From assembly GCA_902802905.1 (NCBI GenBank), contig CADCNT010000005.1, forward strand, positions 1 to 64,000: a DNA stretch of 64,000 nucleotides, given 5' to 3'. Shown here one piece after another: positions 34,396-44,237 of this stretch (position 1 is its first letter; the number at the start of each line of letters is the position of its first letter). A program made the translations under genes and the position numbers. The notes under the pieces are model-generated. The model did no database searches. It was not told where the DNA came from and was given only the letters and a program-made list of their open reading frames with translations. This stretch comes from an uncultured Erysipelotrichaceae bacterium. Its GTDB lineage: Bacteria > Bacillota_I > Bacilli_A > RFN20 > CAG-826.

Positions 34396-36123
34396 ATGGC
34401 ATATAAAGCATTATATAGAACATATCGTCCTCAAACTTTTGAAGAGGTTGCTGGACAAGAACATATCGTTAGAACACTTAAAAATGCATTAGCGACAGGT
34501 AAAATCGCTCATGCTTATTTGTTTGCTGGTCCTAGAGGAACTGGTAAAACCACCATGGCAAAATTATTTGCTAAAGCGCTTAACTGTGAAGAAGGAATTG
34601 GCCATCAATGCAATTCTTGTAAGAATTGTGTCGCAGTAACAGAAGGAAACCACCCAGATGTTTTAGAACTCGACGCTGCTAGTAATAATGGTGTTGATGA
34701 GATTCGTGAATTAATTGACAAAGTCAAATACGGAACAATCCTTGGAAGATATAAAGTCTACATCATCGACGAAGTCCATATGTTGTCTCAAGGTGCATTT
34801 AACGCTTTACTTAAAACATTAGAAGAACCACCAGCACACGTCATCTTCATTTTAGCAACAACAGAGCCACATAAAATTCTTCCAACCATTCTCTCTAGAT
34901 GTCAAAGATATGACTTCAATAAAGTAAGTGAAGTTGATATCAAAGAAAGAATTAAAATCATTCTTGAAAAAGAAGATGTTGAATATGTTGAGGAAGCAGT
35001 TGATTTAATTGTTAATCTCGCTGACGGAGGAATGAGAGACGCCCTATCTATTTTAGAAAAAGTTTTAGCGTACTCAGGAAATCGTTTAGTAGAAAAAGAT
35101 GTTCTAGATATCTTTGCTCTCGAATCTAAAGAAGAAAAGATTAAGTTAATTCGTTCTATCGTTAACCATGATATGGCAGATGTTCTTTCTCGACTTAATA
35201 ACTATGTTAACAAAGGAACAGACATTAAAAGATTAACTGAGGACTTATTAGTTATTCTTAAAGATGTTGTGATATACAATTCTTCAAACATCGGTAATTA
35301 TCTTGAAGCATTAAAAGAAGACGAAGCTAGTGAGTTATCTCGCTATATTTCAAATGATCAAGCATTAAGAATGATTGATGTTCTTATGAACACAGTTAGG
35401 GATTATAAAAATGTCACCGCTATCAATCCTATTTTTGAAATCAGTCTTATCAAAATGACTTCAATGGGCGAAGCACCTGTTAGACAAGTAAAGGTTGAGC
35501 CAAAAGAAGAGAAAGCCTTTATAACTCCAAAGGTTGAGCAAGTTAAACCAATTGAAAAACCAGTTGAGCCAGTCAAAGAAGAAGTTAAGGTAGAAATTAA
35601 ACCTGAACCTAAGGTTGAACCAAAATCTGAGCCAGAACCAGTTGTAGTAGAAGAAGTTTCACCTTCTTCAGTGAAAGAATTAGATAACGTCATCTATCTA
35701 AAAGATGCTGAACAAGCAGATAATTTCTCTATCAGTGATGAACTTATGGTAAAAATCATGGTCATGTCAAAGAAAGAACTTAGACATGAAATCAATGATG
35801 GTTGGAAAAATATAAAGAAATTATCCACTCATGAGAAATATGGTAAAGCCGCAAACTTATTAATCGATGGTCGTCCTTTAGCGGTATCTAACAAAATAAT
35901 CGTTTTAGAATATCCACTTCCAAAAATGGCGGAGAAAGTAAACGTTAAGGATATTCAATTAGATCTACAAACTGTTCTATATCATGTTTTCAAACGCCAA
36001 ATGTTTGTCTACGCAGTATGTAGAAAAGAATCAGTGGACTTACAAGCTCTATATATGAACTTATTACAAGTTAATAAATTACCTAAAGCAAAAGATATTG
36101 TTTTAGAGTTTGAAGGAGAATAA
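34396..36123 (+). CDS. dnaX: DNA polymerase III subunits gamma/tau
   Basis: DnaX is the clamp-loader ATPase. The 575-residue protein has Walker A GPRGTGKTTMAK (about 45), a zinc module (CEEG...CNSCKNC, about 64-82), Walker B IIDEVHML (about 118) and the arginine-finger SRC motif ILSRCQRY (about 160). A Pro/Glu/Lys-rich linker (about 370-430) leads to a short C-terminal domain. No frameshift signal was looked for in detail. It starts a compact plus-strand operon of replication and repair genes. Confidence 0.97.
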   Translation: MAYKALYRTYRPQTFEEVAGQEHIVRTLKNALATGKIAHAYLFAGPRGTGKTTMAKLFAKALNCEEGIGHQCNSCKNCVAVTEGNHPDVLELDAASNNGVDEIRELIDKVKYGTILGRYKVYIIDEVHMLSQGAFNALLKTLEEPPAHVIFILATTEPHKILPTILSRCQRYDFNKVSEVDIKERIKIILEKEDVEYVEEAVDLIVNLADGGMRDALSILEKVLAYSGNRLVEKDVLDIFALESKEEKIKLIRSIVNHDMADVLSRLNNYVNKGTDIKRLTEDLLVILKDVVIYNSSNIGNYLEALKEDEASELSRYISNDQALRMIDVLMNTVRDYKNVTAINPIFEISLIKMTSMGEAPVRQVKVEPKEEKAFITPKVEQVKPIEKPVEPVKEEVKVEIKPEPKVEPKSEPEPVVVEEVSPSSVKELDNVIYLKDAEQADNFSISDELMVKIMVMSKKELRHEINDGWKNIKKLSTHEKYGKAANLLIDGRPLAVSNKIIVLEYPLPKMAEKVNVKDIQLDLQTVLYHVFKRQMFVYAVCRKESVDLQALYMNLLQVNKLPKAKDIVLEFEGE

Positions 36124-36126
36124 TTT

Positions 36127-36432
36127 ATGAACCCAATGCAACAAATGGTCATACAAATGCAAAAGACTCAAAGAGAACTTCAAAAAGCTCACGCTGAGTT
36201 AGAAGCAAAGGAATTCAAAACCAATAAAGCCGGATTAGTGGATATCACTGTCATGGGAAGTAAGGAAATTGTTTCTATCAAGATTGAAGAAGATGGTTTT
36301 GAGCCAGACAATAAAGAGATGATTGAAGAATTAATCAGAGACGGATTAAACGAATTATTTGAAAAAATCGATGCGGAAGCCGCCTCAATTGATGAAAAGA
36401 TTGCTGGAAAGCAAGGAGGTTTTGGCTTCTAA
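36127..36432 (+). CDS. ebfC: Nucleoid-associated protein, YbaB/EbfC family
   Basis: The 101-residue protein starts MNPMQQMVIQMQKTQRELQKAHAE-type helical sequence and has the family strand VDITVMGSKEIVSIKIEED. YbaB proteins bind DNA as dimers. It lies 3 bases after dnaX and overlaps recR by one base, the common dnaX-ybaB-recR order. Confidence 0.94.
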   Translation: MNPMQQMVIQMQKTQRELQKAHAELEAKEFKTNKAGLVDITVMGSKEIVSIKIEEDGFEPDNKEMIEELIRDGLNELFEKIDAEAASIDEKIAGKQGGFGF

Positions 36433-37028
36433 TGGAGAAGTTAAAATCTCTAGAAGTTTTACAAGAACAGCTTTCCAAATTGCCTGGTGTCGGTAAAAAA
36501 AGCGCCGAACGTATGGCATATTCTCTTTTAGATTTCTCTCAAGAAGATTTGGATGATATTTCTTCCGCAATTAAAACCCTTAAAGAAAAGATTAAAGTCT
36601 GTCCTATTTGTGGCATGATTACCGATATTGATGGCTGCTATATTTGTGACGATTCCGAAAGAGATCAATCCACTTTAATGATTGTGTCTTATCCTAAAGA
36701 TGTCATCTCATTAGAGAATAGTGGCGCTTTTAAAGGTTTATATCATGTTCTAAACGGAGAAATTAATCTTCAAAAAGGATTAACAGTAGAATCACTCAAC
36801 TTAGAATCATTATTTAAAAGACTTGAAGATGGCACTATCAAGGAAGTTATCCTTGCCACTAACCCAACGTTAGACGGAGAAACCACATCATTATATCTTT
36901 CTAAATTATTAGCAAAATACAATGTCGAGATTACTCGTTTAGCCTATGGCTTACAAATGGGAGGCAATCTTGATTATGTAGATCCATTAACTTTATCTAA
37001 AGCATTAGAAGGAAGAAGAAAACTCTAG
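36432..37028 (+). CDS. recR: Recombination protein RecR
   Basis: RecR works with RecO and RecF in recombinational repair. The 198-residue protein has the helix-hairpin-helix [16 protein letters not shown] (about 14-29), the zinc finger CPICG...CYICDD (about 57-73) and the Toprim domain (about 80-175) with [16 protein letters not shown]. Normal length. Confidence 0.97.
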   Translation: MEKLKSLEVLQEQLSKLPGVGKKSAERMAYSLLDFSQEDLDDISSAIKTLKEKIKVCPICGMITDIDGCYICDDSERDQSTLMIVSYPKDVISLENSGAFKGLYHVLNGEINLQKGLTVESLNLESLFKRLEDGTIKEVILATNPTLDGETTSLYLSKLLAKYNVEITRLAYGLQMGGNLDYVDPLTLSKALEGRRKL

Positions 37029-37038
37029 GAGGAAACTT

Positions 37039-37659
37039 ATGTTTATCACACTTGAAGGACCTGAAGGAAGCGGAAAAACCACTGCCGTAGAATATGCTGT
37101 TAAAGCACTTGAAGAAAAAGGATACCAAATAGTTAGAACTAGAGAACCAGGCGGTACTCCAATTGCAGAACAAATCCGTAATGTTATCCTAGATAAAGCT
37201 AACACAAACATGGATCCAAGAACCGAAGCACTTTTATATGCTGCCAGCAGAAGACAACATTTAGTGGAAAAAGTTTGGCCAGCTTTAAAAGAAGGTAAAA
37301 TCGTTATTTGTGACCGTTATCTCGACTCCTCATTAGCCTATCAAGGTGGCGCAAGAGGCTTAGGAATTGATAATATTTTGAACGTTAACTTATTTGCCAC
37401 AGAAAATACTTTCCCAGATCTAACTTTGTTATTTGACATCACTCCTGAAGAAGGCTTGAAGAGAATATCCGCTAATGCAAATAGAGAAGTAAACCGTTTA
37501 GATTTAGAAAAACTAGATTTCCATCATAAAGTAAGAAATACTTTCTTAGAATTAGCCAAACGCTATCCAGAAAGATTTGTCATTATTGATGCCTCTAAAT
37601 CTCGTGAAGAAGTAGCAAAAGCTACATTAGACGCAATCATGTCTAGATTATGCAAATAG
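37039..37659 (+). CDS. tmk: Thymidylate kinase
   Basis: Tmk phosphorylates dTMP to dTDP. The 206-residue protein has the P-loop [14 protein letters not shown] (about 2-15), the [12 protein letters not shown] segment (about 91-102) and [14 protein letters not shown] (about 34-47). GGAGG precedes the ATG. It overlaps holB by 10 bases. Confidence 0.97.
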   Translation: MFITLEGPEGSGKTTAVEYAVKALEEKGYQIVRTREPGGTPIAEQIRNVILDKANTNMDPRTEALLYAASRRQHLVEKVWPALKEGKIVICDRYLDSSLAYQGGARGLGIDNILNVNLFATENTFPDLTLLFDITPEEGLKRISANANREVNRLDLEKLDFHHKVRNTFLELAKRYPERFVIIDASKSREEVAKATLDAIMSRLCK

Positions 37660-38642
37660 ATCGATACTTAAAAAGATATCAACCAATCATATACCAAACG
37701 TTTACGAATTCTTTAAAAAAGAAAACACTTTCTCATGCCTATCTTTTAGTAGGCAATCCAGGTACACCTCTTTTAGAGACCGCTACCTTTTTGGCTAAAA
37801 CAATTTTATGCGATGACCCATCTCCATTAGCGTGTTGTAACTGTATTACATGTTTAAGAATCGATAGTGATAATTATCCAGATGTCATCACATTAGATGG
37901 TTCAAAAGAAACAATCAAAAAAGATGATGTTTTAAATATTGAAACCAGATTCGAAAAGACTGCATTTGAAACAAAAGGCATCATGATATATATCATCCAT
38001 CTAGTGGAAAACATGACTATCGAAGCGGTTAACTCAATGCTTAAATTCATTGAGGAACCAGAAGCAGAAGTATATGCTTTCTTAACCACAAACAACATCA
38101 ACAATGTTCTTCCTACTATTGTTTCAAGATGCCAAACATTGAATTTAAAAAGTGCAGATAGAAAAGACATTATTAAAGAAGCAGTAGAATATGGCATTGA
38201 ACAAGAAGATGCAGAACTTCTCTCTTATTTCTATAATGATGCAGAATTAATCTTTGATCTCTTAAAAGAAGGGGATGAAAAAGATAATTACTACATTTCT
38301 AAAAAAGCAGTTAACGAGCTTATTGAAACTCTCGATAACGGAACATTCAAAGATGCAATTTACTATGCACAAAAAGAAATCGTGCCTCTAGTTAAGACAA
38401 AAGAAGAGATGAGATTTTTCGTTGATTTGTTAAGTGAGATTTTTGAAGATTTACTAAATCTCAAATGTAATCGCGAGATAGTTTTAAAAAGTTATGTTAA
38501 TATATTAACCAGCTTATCGAACAAGCTGCCTCACATTGAAGAGTCATTATCAGAGATTTTAAAGCAAAGAAATCTCGTAAACATGAATGTTAATATCCCT
38601 CTTCAAATTGATCACCTCATCTTATACATCGTAAAGGAATAA
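37650..38642 (+). CDS. holB: DNA polymerase III subunit delta prime
   Basis: Delta prime is the non-hydrolysing clamp-loader subunit. The 330-residue protein resembles DnaX: a degenerate P-loop at [15 protein letters not shown] (no GKT), a zinc module [15 protein letters not shown] (about 52-66), and the SRC motif IVSRCQTLN (about 168). It is in the same operon as tmk and ricT, as in Bacillus. Confidence 0.9.
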   Translation: MQIDRYLKRYQPIIYQTFTNSLKKKTLSHAYLLVGNPGTPLLETATFLAKTILCDDPSPLACCNCITCLRIDSDNYPDVITLDGSKETIKKDDVLNIETRFEKTAFETKGIMIYIIHLVENMTIEAVNSMLKFIEEPEAEVYAFLTTNNINNVLPTIVSRCQTLNLKSADRKDIIKEAVEYGIEQEDAELLSYFYNDAELIFDLLKEGDEKDNYYISKKAVNELIETLDNGTFKDAIYYAQKEIVPLVKTKEEMRFFVDLLSEIFEDLLNLKCNREIVLKSYVNILTSLSNKLPHIEESLSEILKQRNLVNMNVNIPLQIDHLILYIVKE

Positions 38643-38647
38643 AGAAT

Positions 38648-39511
38648 ATGGAAGAAGTAAATAAACAAGTTAATAAATTCGACTTCTATGTTGGAGTAAA
38701 ATTCGAAAGTGCATCTCGTGCATACTTTTTTGGTGTTAAAGATATAGAGCTAAAACTAGGTGATAAAGTCGTCGTTGAAACTATCCATGGACCTGAGTTA
38801 GGCGAGGTAACAATTGACCCGATTTCAATAGAAGAATATAAGAGTGTTTTAGAGCTTAGACCAGTCTTAAGAAAAGCAACTCCTACAGACCTCAAATTAC
38901 ACGAAACTAATTTAAAAGATGCTGAATTTGCCCTTGAAATCTGTAAAAAAGAAGTAAAAATTGCCGGATTAGATATGAGACTAATTTCATGTGAATACAC
39001 TCTTGATAAGAGCAAAGTTATCTTCACTTACATCGCTGATGAAAGAGTAGATTTCCGTGAACTTTTAAAGGTCTTAGCAAGCAAACTTCACACCCGTATT
39101 GAGTTACGCCAAGTTGGCGCTAGAGATAAAGCAAAAGCTATCGGTGGACTAGGAATATGTGGCCTTCCACTTTGCTGTGCTACTTACTTAAATGAGTTTG
39201 AAGGAATTGAAATTAAAAGAGCAAAAAATCAAATGCTCGCAATCAACATCCCAAAGCTTTCTGGGCAATGTGGTAAGTTAATGTGCTGTCTTAAATATGA
39301 GGATGATGCATATACCGATTTAAAGAAAGAATATCCAGAAATAGGAACTAAAGTATTTATTGATAAAGTTGAATTTGAAGTTACATCAATTAACGTTATC
39401 GCTAAATCAGTAAAATTAGATAATGCTGAGGACACAAAATTCCTATCCTTAGAAGACTTCAAACAACAAACTCACTGGCGTAAAAAGAAAAAAGATAATG
39501 AAGAGAATTAA
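38648..39511 (+). CDS. ricT: PSP1-domain protein RicT (YaaT)
   Basis: RicT is part of the RicA-RicF-RicT complex that guides mRNA processing by RNase Y in Bacillus. The 287-residue protein has the PSP1 domain and the conserved cysteine pattern GICGLPLCCATYL and GQCGKLMCCLKYE (about 174-220), which can carry Fe-S. The partners RicA and RicF are not adjacent. It overlaps rsmI by 14 bases. Confidence 0.93.
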   Translation: MEEVNKQVNKFDFYVGVKFESASRAYFFGVKDIELKLGDKVVVETIHGPELGEVTIDPISIEEYKSVLELRPVLRKATPTDLKLHETNLKDAEFALEICKKEVKIAGLDMRLISCEYTLDKSKVIFTYIADERVDFRELLKVLASKLHTRIELRQVGARDKAKAIGGLGICGLPLCCATYLNEFEGIEIKRAKNQMLAINIPKLSGQCGKLMCCLKYEDDAYTDLKKEYPEIGTKVFIDKVEFEVTSINVIAKSVKLDNAEDTKFLSLEDFKQQTHWRKKKKDNEEN

Positions 39512-40340
39512 GTCATTTGATAATTCCCATCCAGTTTTATATTTAATTGCTACCCCAATTGGCAATCTAGGGGAGTTTTCTTCCCGTGCCTTGAAGACAA
39601 TTGAAGAAATGGATTTAATCGCTGCCGAGGATACAAGAAATAGCGGAGAATTATTATCCAAATTCAATATAAAAAAGTCTTTTATCTCTTTAAGAGAACA
39701 TAACGAAATAGAAGCAAGTAAAAACTTAATTGAACAAATTAAAAACGGCAAGAAAGTCGCATATATGTCTGACGCTGGTTATCCAGGTATTTCCGATCCT
39801 GGTTATCTATTGGTTAAATTAGCGTTAGAAAATGATATTGCTGTATCTACGATTTCTGGTAGCTCTGCATTCTTAAATGCCTTAGTGAGATCCGGATTAG
39901 ACACCAGTCACTTCTATTTTCATGGGTTCCTATCTCCAAAAGATAGCGAAATGAAATCAGAATTAGAAGCGTTAAAAGATAAAACCGAAACAATGATTTT
40001 TTATGAGTCTCCACATCGAATCACGAGAACATTACAAAACATGTATGAAGTTTTAGGAGACAGAAATGCAAGCCTACAAAGAGAATTAACCAAATTAAAC
40101 GAAGAGAACATTATTGGCACTCTAAAAGAATTCATCGAATTAGATGAATCATCTTTAAAAGGCGAAATGGTTATTGTCGTGGAAGGAAATAAAGAAAATT
40201 CCGAAACAATGAGTGATGAAAAAATACTAGAACTAGTCGATATTTTTTTAAAACGTAATATTTCCAAAAAAGACGCCATCGAAATCATTTCAGTTGCTTT
40301 CAATATCCGCAAAAACTATCTCAAAGATTTAATAAAATAA
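39498..40340 (+). CDS. rsmI: 16S rRNA (cytidine-1402 2'-O) methyltransferase
   Basis: RsmI methylates C1402 in the decoding centre. The 280-residue protein has LYLIATPIGNLGEFSSRAL (about 13), AAEDTRNSG (about 38), SDAGYPGISDPG (about 90) and IFYESPHRI (about 170), all family motifs of the tetrapyrrole-methylase fold. It is the last gene of the dnaX operon, followed by a terminator. Confidence 0.96.
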   Translation: MKRIKSFDNSHPVLYLIATPIGNLGEFSSRALKTIEEMDLIAAEDTRNSGELLSKFNIKKSFISLREHNEIEASKNLIEQIKNGKKVAYMSDAGYPGISDPGYLLVKLALENDIAVSTISGSSAFLNALVRSGLDTSHFYFHGFLSPKDSEMKSELEALKDKTETMIFYESPHRITRTLQNMYEVLGDRNASLQRELTKLNEENIIGTLKEFIELDESSLKGEMVIVVEGNKENSETMSDEKILELVDIFLKRNISKKDAIEIISVAFNIRKNYLKDLIK

Positions 40341-40366
40341 ATAATTATTCTTGAAATTAGATTTCC

Positions 40367-40394
40367 TCTTTTCTATGATAGAAAAGATTTTTTT
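40367..40394 (+). terminator. Terminator between rsmI and typA
   Basis: TCTTTTCTA/TAGAAAAGA stem with a 3-base loop followed by seven T. Confidence 0.85.
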
Positions 40395-40409
40395 AATTAG
40401 GAGGAGATT

Positions 40410-42239
40410 ATGGAACTAAGAAATATCGCAATCATCGCACACGTTGACCATGGTAAAACCACTCTTGTTGATCAACTTTTAAAATCTTCCTCAACATTTA
40501 GAACCAATGAAGAATTAACTGATAGAGCAATGGATTCCAATGATATCGAAAGAGAAAGAGGAATCACTATCTTAGCAAAAACCACATCCATCATTTACAA
40601 AGATACAAAAATCAACATCTTAGACACTCCAGGTCACGCTGACTTTGGTGGTGAAGTTGAACGTATCATGAACATGGTTGATGGCTGTTTATTACTCGTT
40701 GATGCTTTCGAAGGCACCATGCCTCAAACAAGATTCGTTTTGAAGAAAGCATTAGAAGCTCATGTAAAGCCAATTGTCGTTATCAATAAAATTGATAGAG
40801 CAAACATCAATATCGAAGAAACGCTAGATGAAGTACTTACTCTATTTATTGAATTAGGCGCTCCAGATGAATTCTTAGACTTCAAAACTGTTTATGCTTC
40901 TGCTTTAAAAGGGACAAGCAGCCTATCAAGCAACCCAGCAGATCAAGTTGAAGGTATGGATGCGGTACTTCAAACAATCATCGATGAAATACCAGCTCCT
41001 AATACTGATAAAAATGGCTCACTGCAAATGCAAATTGCGTTATTGGACTATAACGATTTTGTCGGAAGAATCGGTATTGGCACTATTAAACGCGGCACAA
41101 TCCATGTAAATGACAATTTAACAGTGTCTAGATTAGATGGAAGTACCACTAACTTTAGAGTATTAAAACTCTTCGGTTTCCAAGGATTAAAACGTTTAGA
41201 AATCAATGAAGCTAGTGCCGGAGATATCGTTGCCGTTGCCGGTTTAGCGGATATCAATGTTGGAGAAACAATTTGTTCCCCAAACAATGTTGATCCACTA
41301 CCACTAATTAGATTAGATGAACCAACATTACAAATGACATTCGGTACTAACTCTTCTCCATTCTCTGGAAGAGATGGAAAACTCTTAACAGCAAGAAAGA
41401 TTGAAGAGAGATTATTTAGAGAAACACAAAAAGATGTTGCTTTAAGAGTTGAACGTATCCCAAATACCGAATCATGGATTGTCTCTGGTAGAGGCGAATT
41501 ACACCTTTCAATTCTGATTGAAAACATGAGAAGAGAAGGCTTTGAATTAGAAGTTTCTAAACCACAAGTTATCATTAAAGAAATTGATGGTGTGAAATGC
41601 GAACCATACGAAGACTTATTAATCGATGTTCCTAACGAATATGTTGGCGATATCATGACCACTATTGGTGAAAGAAGTGGCGAATTAGTTAATATGGATG
41701 CTAAAGAAACAGTGACAATATTAAAATATGTCATTCCTTCTAGAGGTTTATTAGGTTATATGACAAACTTTATGACCTTAACCAAAGGTTATGGTATTCT
41801 CTCACATGTTTATAAAGAATATCGTCCAATCGAATCACATTCTATTGGTGAAAGAAGTATTGGTGTTCTTGTTTCTGTAGAAGCTGGACAAGCCACTCCA
41901 TACGCTATCGAACATACCGAAGAAAGAGGAACAATGTTTATTGCTCCAGGAACTGAAGTATATGAAGGTATGATTGTTGGAGAACATCGTTATGATTTTG
42001 ACTTAGCTGTTAACGTTACTCAAAAGAAAAACTTATCAAATGTTAGAAGCAGTACCAAAGACAACACTGTGGTCTTAAAAACACCAAGAAAAATGTCTCT
42101 TGAAGCATGCCTAGATTACATCAATAGCGATGAATTAGTAGAGATTACTCCAAGCACATATAGAATGAGAAAAAAGATTCTTAACACAGCCGAAAGAAAG
42201 AAACACGAGGCGCACGTTAAGAAAGAACAAGAAAACTAA
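40410..42239 (+). CDS. typA: Ribosome-associated GTPase TypA/BipA
   Basis: TypA is an EF-G-like translational GTPase involved in ribosome assembly and stress growth. The 609-residue protein has G1 AHVDHGKTTL (about 10), G3 DTPGHADFGGE (about 74), G4 NKID and the C-terminal BipA domain (SRGLLGYMTNFMTLTKG, about 445). AGGAGGAG precedes the ATG. Normal length. Confidence 0.98.
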   Translation: MELRNIAIIAHVDHGKTTLVDQLLKSSSTFRTNEELTDRAMDSNDIERERGITILAKTTSIIYKDTKINILDTPGHADFGGEVERIMNMVDGCLLLVDAFEGTMPQTRFVLKKALEAHVKPIVVINKIDRANINIEETLDEVLTLFIELGAPDEFLDFKTVYASALKGTSSLSSNPADQVEGMDAVLQTIIDEIPAPNTDKNGSLQMQIALLDYNDFVGRIGIGTIKRGTIHVNDNLTVSRLDGSTTNFRVLKLFGFQGLKRLEINEASAGDIVAVAGLADINVGETICSPNNVDPLPLIRLDEPTLQMTFGTNSSPFSGRDGKLLTARKIEERLFRETQKDVALRVERIPNTESWIVSGRGELHLSILIENMRREGFELEVSKPQVIIKEIDGVKCEPYEDLLIDVPNEYVGDIMTTIGERSGELVNMDAKETVTILKYVIPSRGLLGYMTNFMTLTKGYGILSHVYKEYRPIESHSIGERSIGVLVSVEAGQATPYAIEHTEERGTMFIAPGTEVYEGMIVGEHRYDFDLAVNVTQKKNLSNVRSSTKDNTVVLKTPRKMSLEACLDYINSDELVEITPSTYRMRKKILNTAERKKHEAHVKKEQEN

Positions 42240-42251
42240 TCAAAATAAAAA

Positions 42252-42281
42252 AATAACGCGGCTGTGCTGCGTTATTTTATT
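42252..42281 (+). terminator. Terminator of typA
   Basis: AATAACGC/GCGTTATT stem with a 9-base loop followed by TTATT. Confidence 0.8.
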
Positions 42282-42293
42282 TATTTGTATCGT

Positions 42294-43835
42294 TTATGCT
42301 TGTGTGATTCTACTTCTATCAAAGCATTCCATATAGCTGCTATAATCTGATGACGACATAAGTGTACCAGTATTATAGTCATTATCTTTGAGCCACTTTC
42401 TTAAAATTAATCTATAGTTTATAGATAGCTGATCATCAGGTTGCCCATCAAAATAATAGAAGTAGTCATATGATCGATTAGAATTAGTGTGATACAGCAA
42501 GTAATCAATTACCGCAATTTTATAATAAGAATTAGGATTTATAATACAATCGAATGATGGATTAATATATACGTTATTATATTTCGCCACTTCGTTGATA
42601 ATGTCCCAGCCCTTAACTGATTCAATATAAATCACATTATCAAACGGGAATGATTGATAAATATTTGAATAATCCCATTGGTCAGAATAAAGATTGCTTC
42701 TTGCTTGGTTACAATAAGTTAGAACAACATCACTATGGCCTTCAGCAACACATTGATCGTAAATAGCCTTGCACATTAAATTAGGCGCTTCATATGAGCT
42801 TTTAAATGTGCCAGTAACATTGCTTGCTAATACTTCATTAGCCTCAGCGTCACATTGAACATTATATTGATTAATCAAAGATTGAATAGTTGTGTCAATG
42901 GATGTGATTTTGGAATTAATAGAATAATCATCAATTACTTCCTTAGAAGCGTAATTAACTTTATGAGTTTTGGTGTTATACGTTAATGTGATGTTTCCAA
43001 CATATCTTCCATATGCACCAAATTGTTCATAATGGAGATTCCCTTCGGTTGTTGATTCAGATTTATGTGTATGCCCGCATAACACTAAATCAACATAATC
43101 AGAAAGATTATTACCAATTAAATCTTCTTGCCCTGTATGAGCACTAGCGATAACTACATCACAGTCATTTTCTTCTCTTAATTGAGTGGCTAAAGTTTTA
43201 ACAATATCGATATGGTCTTTAAAACAAATATCCTCGGTATAAGATGAGGTAATCGATGTTATTTGATCTTTACCAATCACTCCAACAATGCCAACTTTTA
43301 ATCCGTTTTCTAAAGTATATGTGATAGTTTGCTGGCCAATTTCAATTTGTTGAGTATTACCATTTGTTTTAGTTGAAAAGTCATAATCATAAACATTTGC
43401 CGCAAGCACAGGCGTAACATAATCATCATATCCAGCAGCGGTATTAGCCTCTAAAGCTTCAACGCCCCAGTCAAAATCATGATTACCAACTGTTCTTGCG
43501 CTTAAATGGCAATATGAATACACATCATTTACCAATCTTCCACGATTATAATTTGAATAGATTGATCCTTGCCAATCATCACCTTGTGAAAGAATCAATG
43601 TATTATCTTCTTCGCTTTGTTGCTTTAAATATGTTCCTAACTTAGCTAACCCCATACGTCCGTTGTTTGAATCTTCTTCAATCGCACCATGGAAATCATT
43701 AAATGCAACGACATTAAGCTCTAATATGTCTTCTTTTGAAGAACCACCACCGCTTGGATCAAAAGAAAAGCCACAGCTAATAAGCAATGGCAAAAAAGAC
43801 ACAATGAAGGAAACTAGTGTTCTTTTATATTTCAT
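42294..43835 (-). CDS. Secreted lipoprotein 5'-nucleotidase / metallophosphoesterase
   Basis: This enzyme likely removes phosphate from extracellular nucleotides. The 513-residue protein has a lipoprotein signal (FLPLLISC, Cys about 21), the two-metal phosphoesterase domain with FNDFHG (about 45), GNHDFDWG (about 115) and CGHTHKSE (about 245), and the C-terminal 5'-nucleotidase domain (about 335-513) with FPFDNVIYI. It could supply nucleosides to a host that lacks de novo synthesis. That is inference. Confidence 0.9.
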   Translation of the reverse strand: MKYKRTLVSFIVSFLPLLISCGFSFDPSGGGSSKEDILELNVVAFNDFHGAIEEDSNNGRMGLAKLGTYLKQQSEEDNTLILSQGDDWQGSIYSNYNRGRLVNDVYSYCHLSARTVGNHDFDWGVEALEANTAAGYDDYVTPVLAANVYDYDFSTKTNGNTQQIEIGQQTITYTLENGLKVGIVGVIGKDQITSITSSYTEDICFKDHIDIVKTLATQLREENDCDVVIASAHTGQEDLIGNNLSDYVDLVLCGHTHKSESTTEGNLHYEQFGAYGRYVGNITLTYNTKTHKVNYASKEVIDDYSINSKITSIDTTIQSLINQYNVQCDAEANEVLASNVTGTFKSSYEAPNLMCKAIYDQCVAEGHSDVVLTYCNQARSNLYSDQWDYSNIYQSFPFDNVIYIESVKGWDIINEVAKYNNVYINPSFDCIINPNSYYKIAVIDYLLYHTNSNRSYDYFYYFDGQPDDQLSINYRLILRKWLKDNDYNTGTLMSSSDYSSYMECFDRSRITQA

Positions 43836-43870
43836 TAAATACCTCAGTGAATCTGCGGGTTGATAAAAAA

Positions 43871-44215
43871 TTATTTCTTTTTAATTTTTCCTTTGTTAGC
43901 ACCTTTTGAATTGTGGACTAACATGCTACCGCCTTGGTTTTCAGCCATTTTCTTTGAATAATCAATGGCTTCTTTTTGAGTATCAAACAATTTGATGGCT
44001 TTTTCTCCACCAGCAAATTTGACTTCCCACTTGCCATCAGATCTTTTGACGACGTGATAGGTTCTCTTAGCCTCTTTCTTTGGCTCTGGTTTCTTTGCAG
44101 CTTTCTTAGGAGCAGCTTTTTTTGGTGCTTCTTTCTTTGCTGCTGGTTTCTTGGCTGGTTCGGCCTTCTTCACCAATGGTTTTTTTGGTGCAGGTTTTGC
44201 TTTTTTGACTGCCAT
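43871..44215 (-). CDS. DUF2188 protein with a histone H1-like basic tail
   Basis: The 114-residue product has a Lys/Ala/Pro-rich low-complexity N-terminus (about 1-50, repeats of the type KKPAAKKEAPKKAAPKK) like eukaryotic histone H1, followed by a DUF2188 domain (YHVVKRSDGKWEVKFAGG, then ENQGGSMLVH). DUF2188 proteins are small and of unknown function. ATG 44215 fits the GGAG ribosome-binding site better than the upstream TTG. It may be a nucleoid-associated protein, but this is inferred from the tail only. Confidence 0.8.
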   Translation of the reverse strand: MAVKKAKPAPKKPLVKKAEPAKKPAAKKEAPKKAAPKKAAKKPEPKKEAKRTYHVVKRSDGKWEVKFAGGEKAIKLFDTQKEAIDYSKKMAENQGGSMLVHNSKGANKGKIKKK

Positions 44216-44237
44216 AATAAACAATTCTCCTTCTCAG

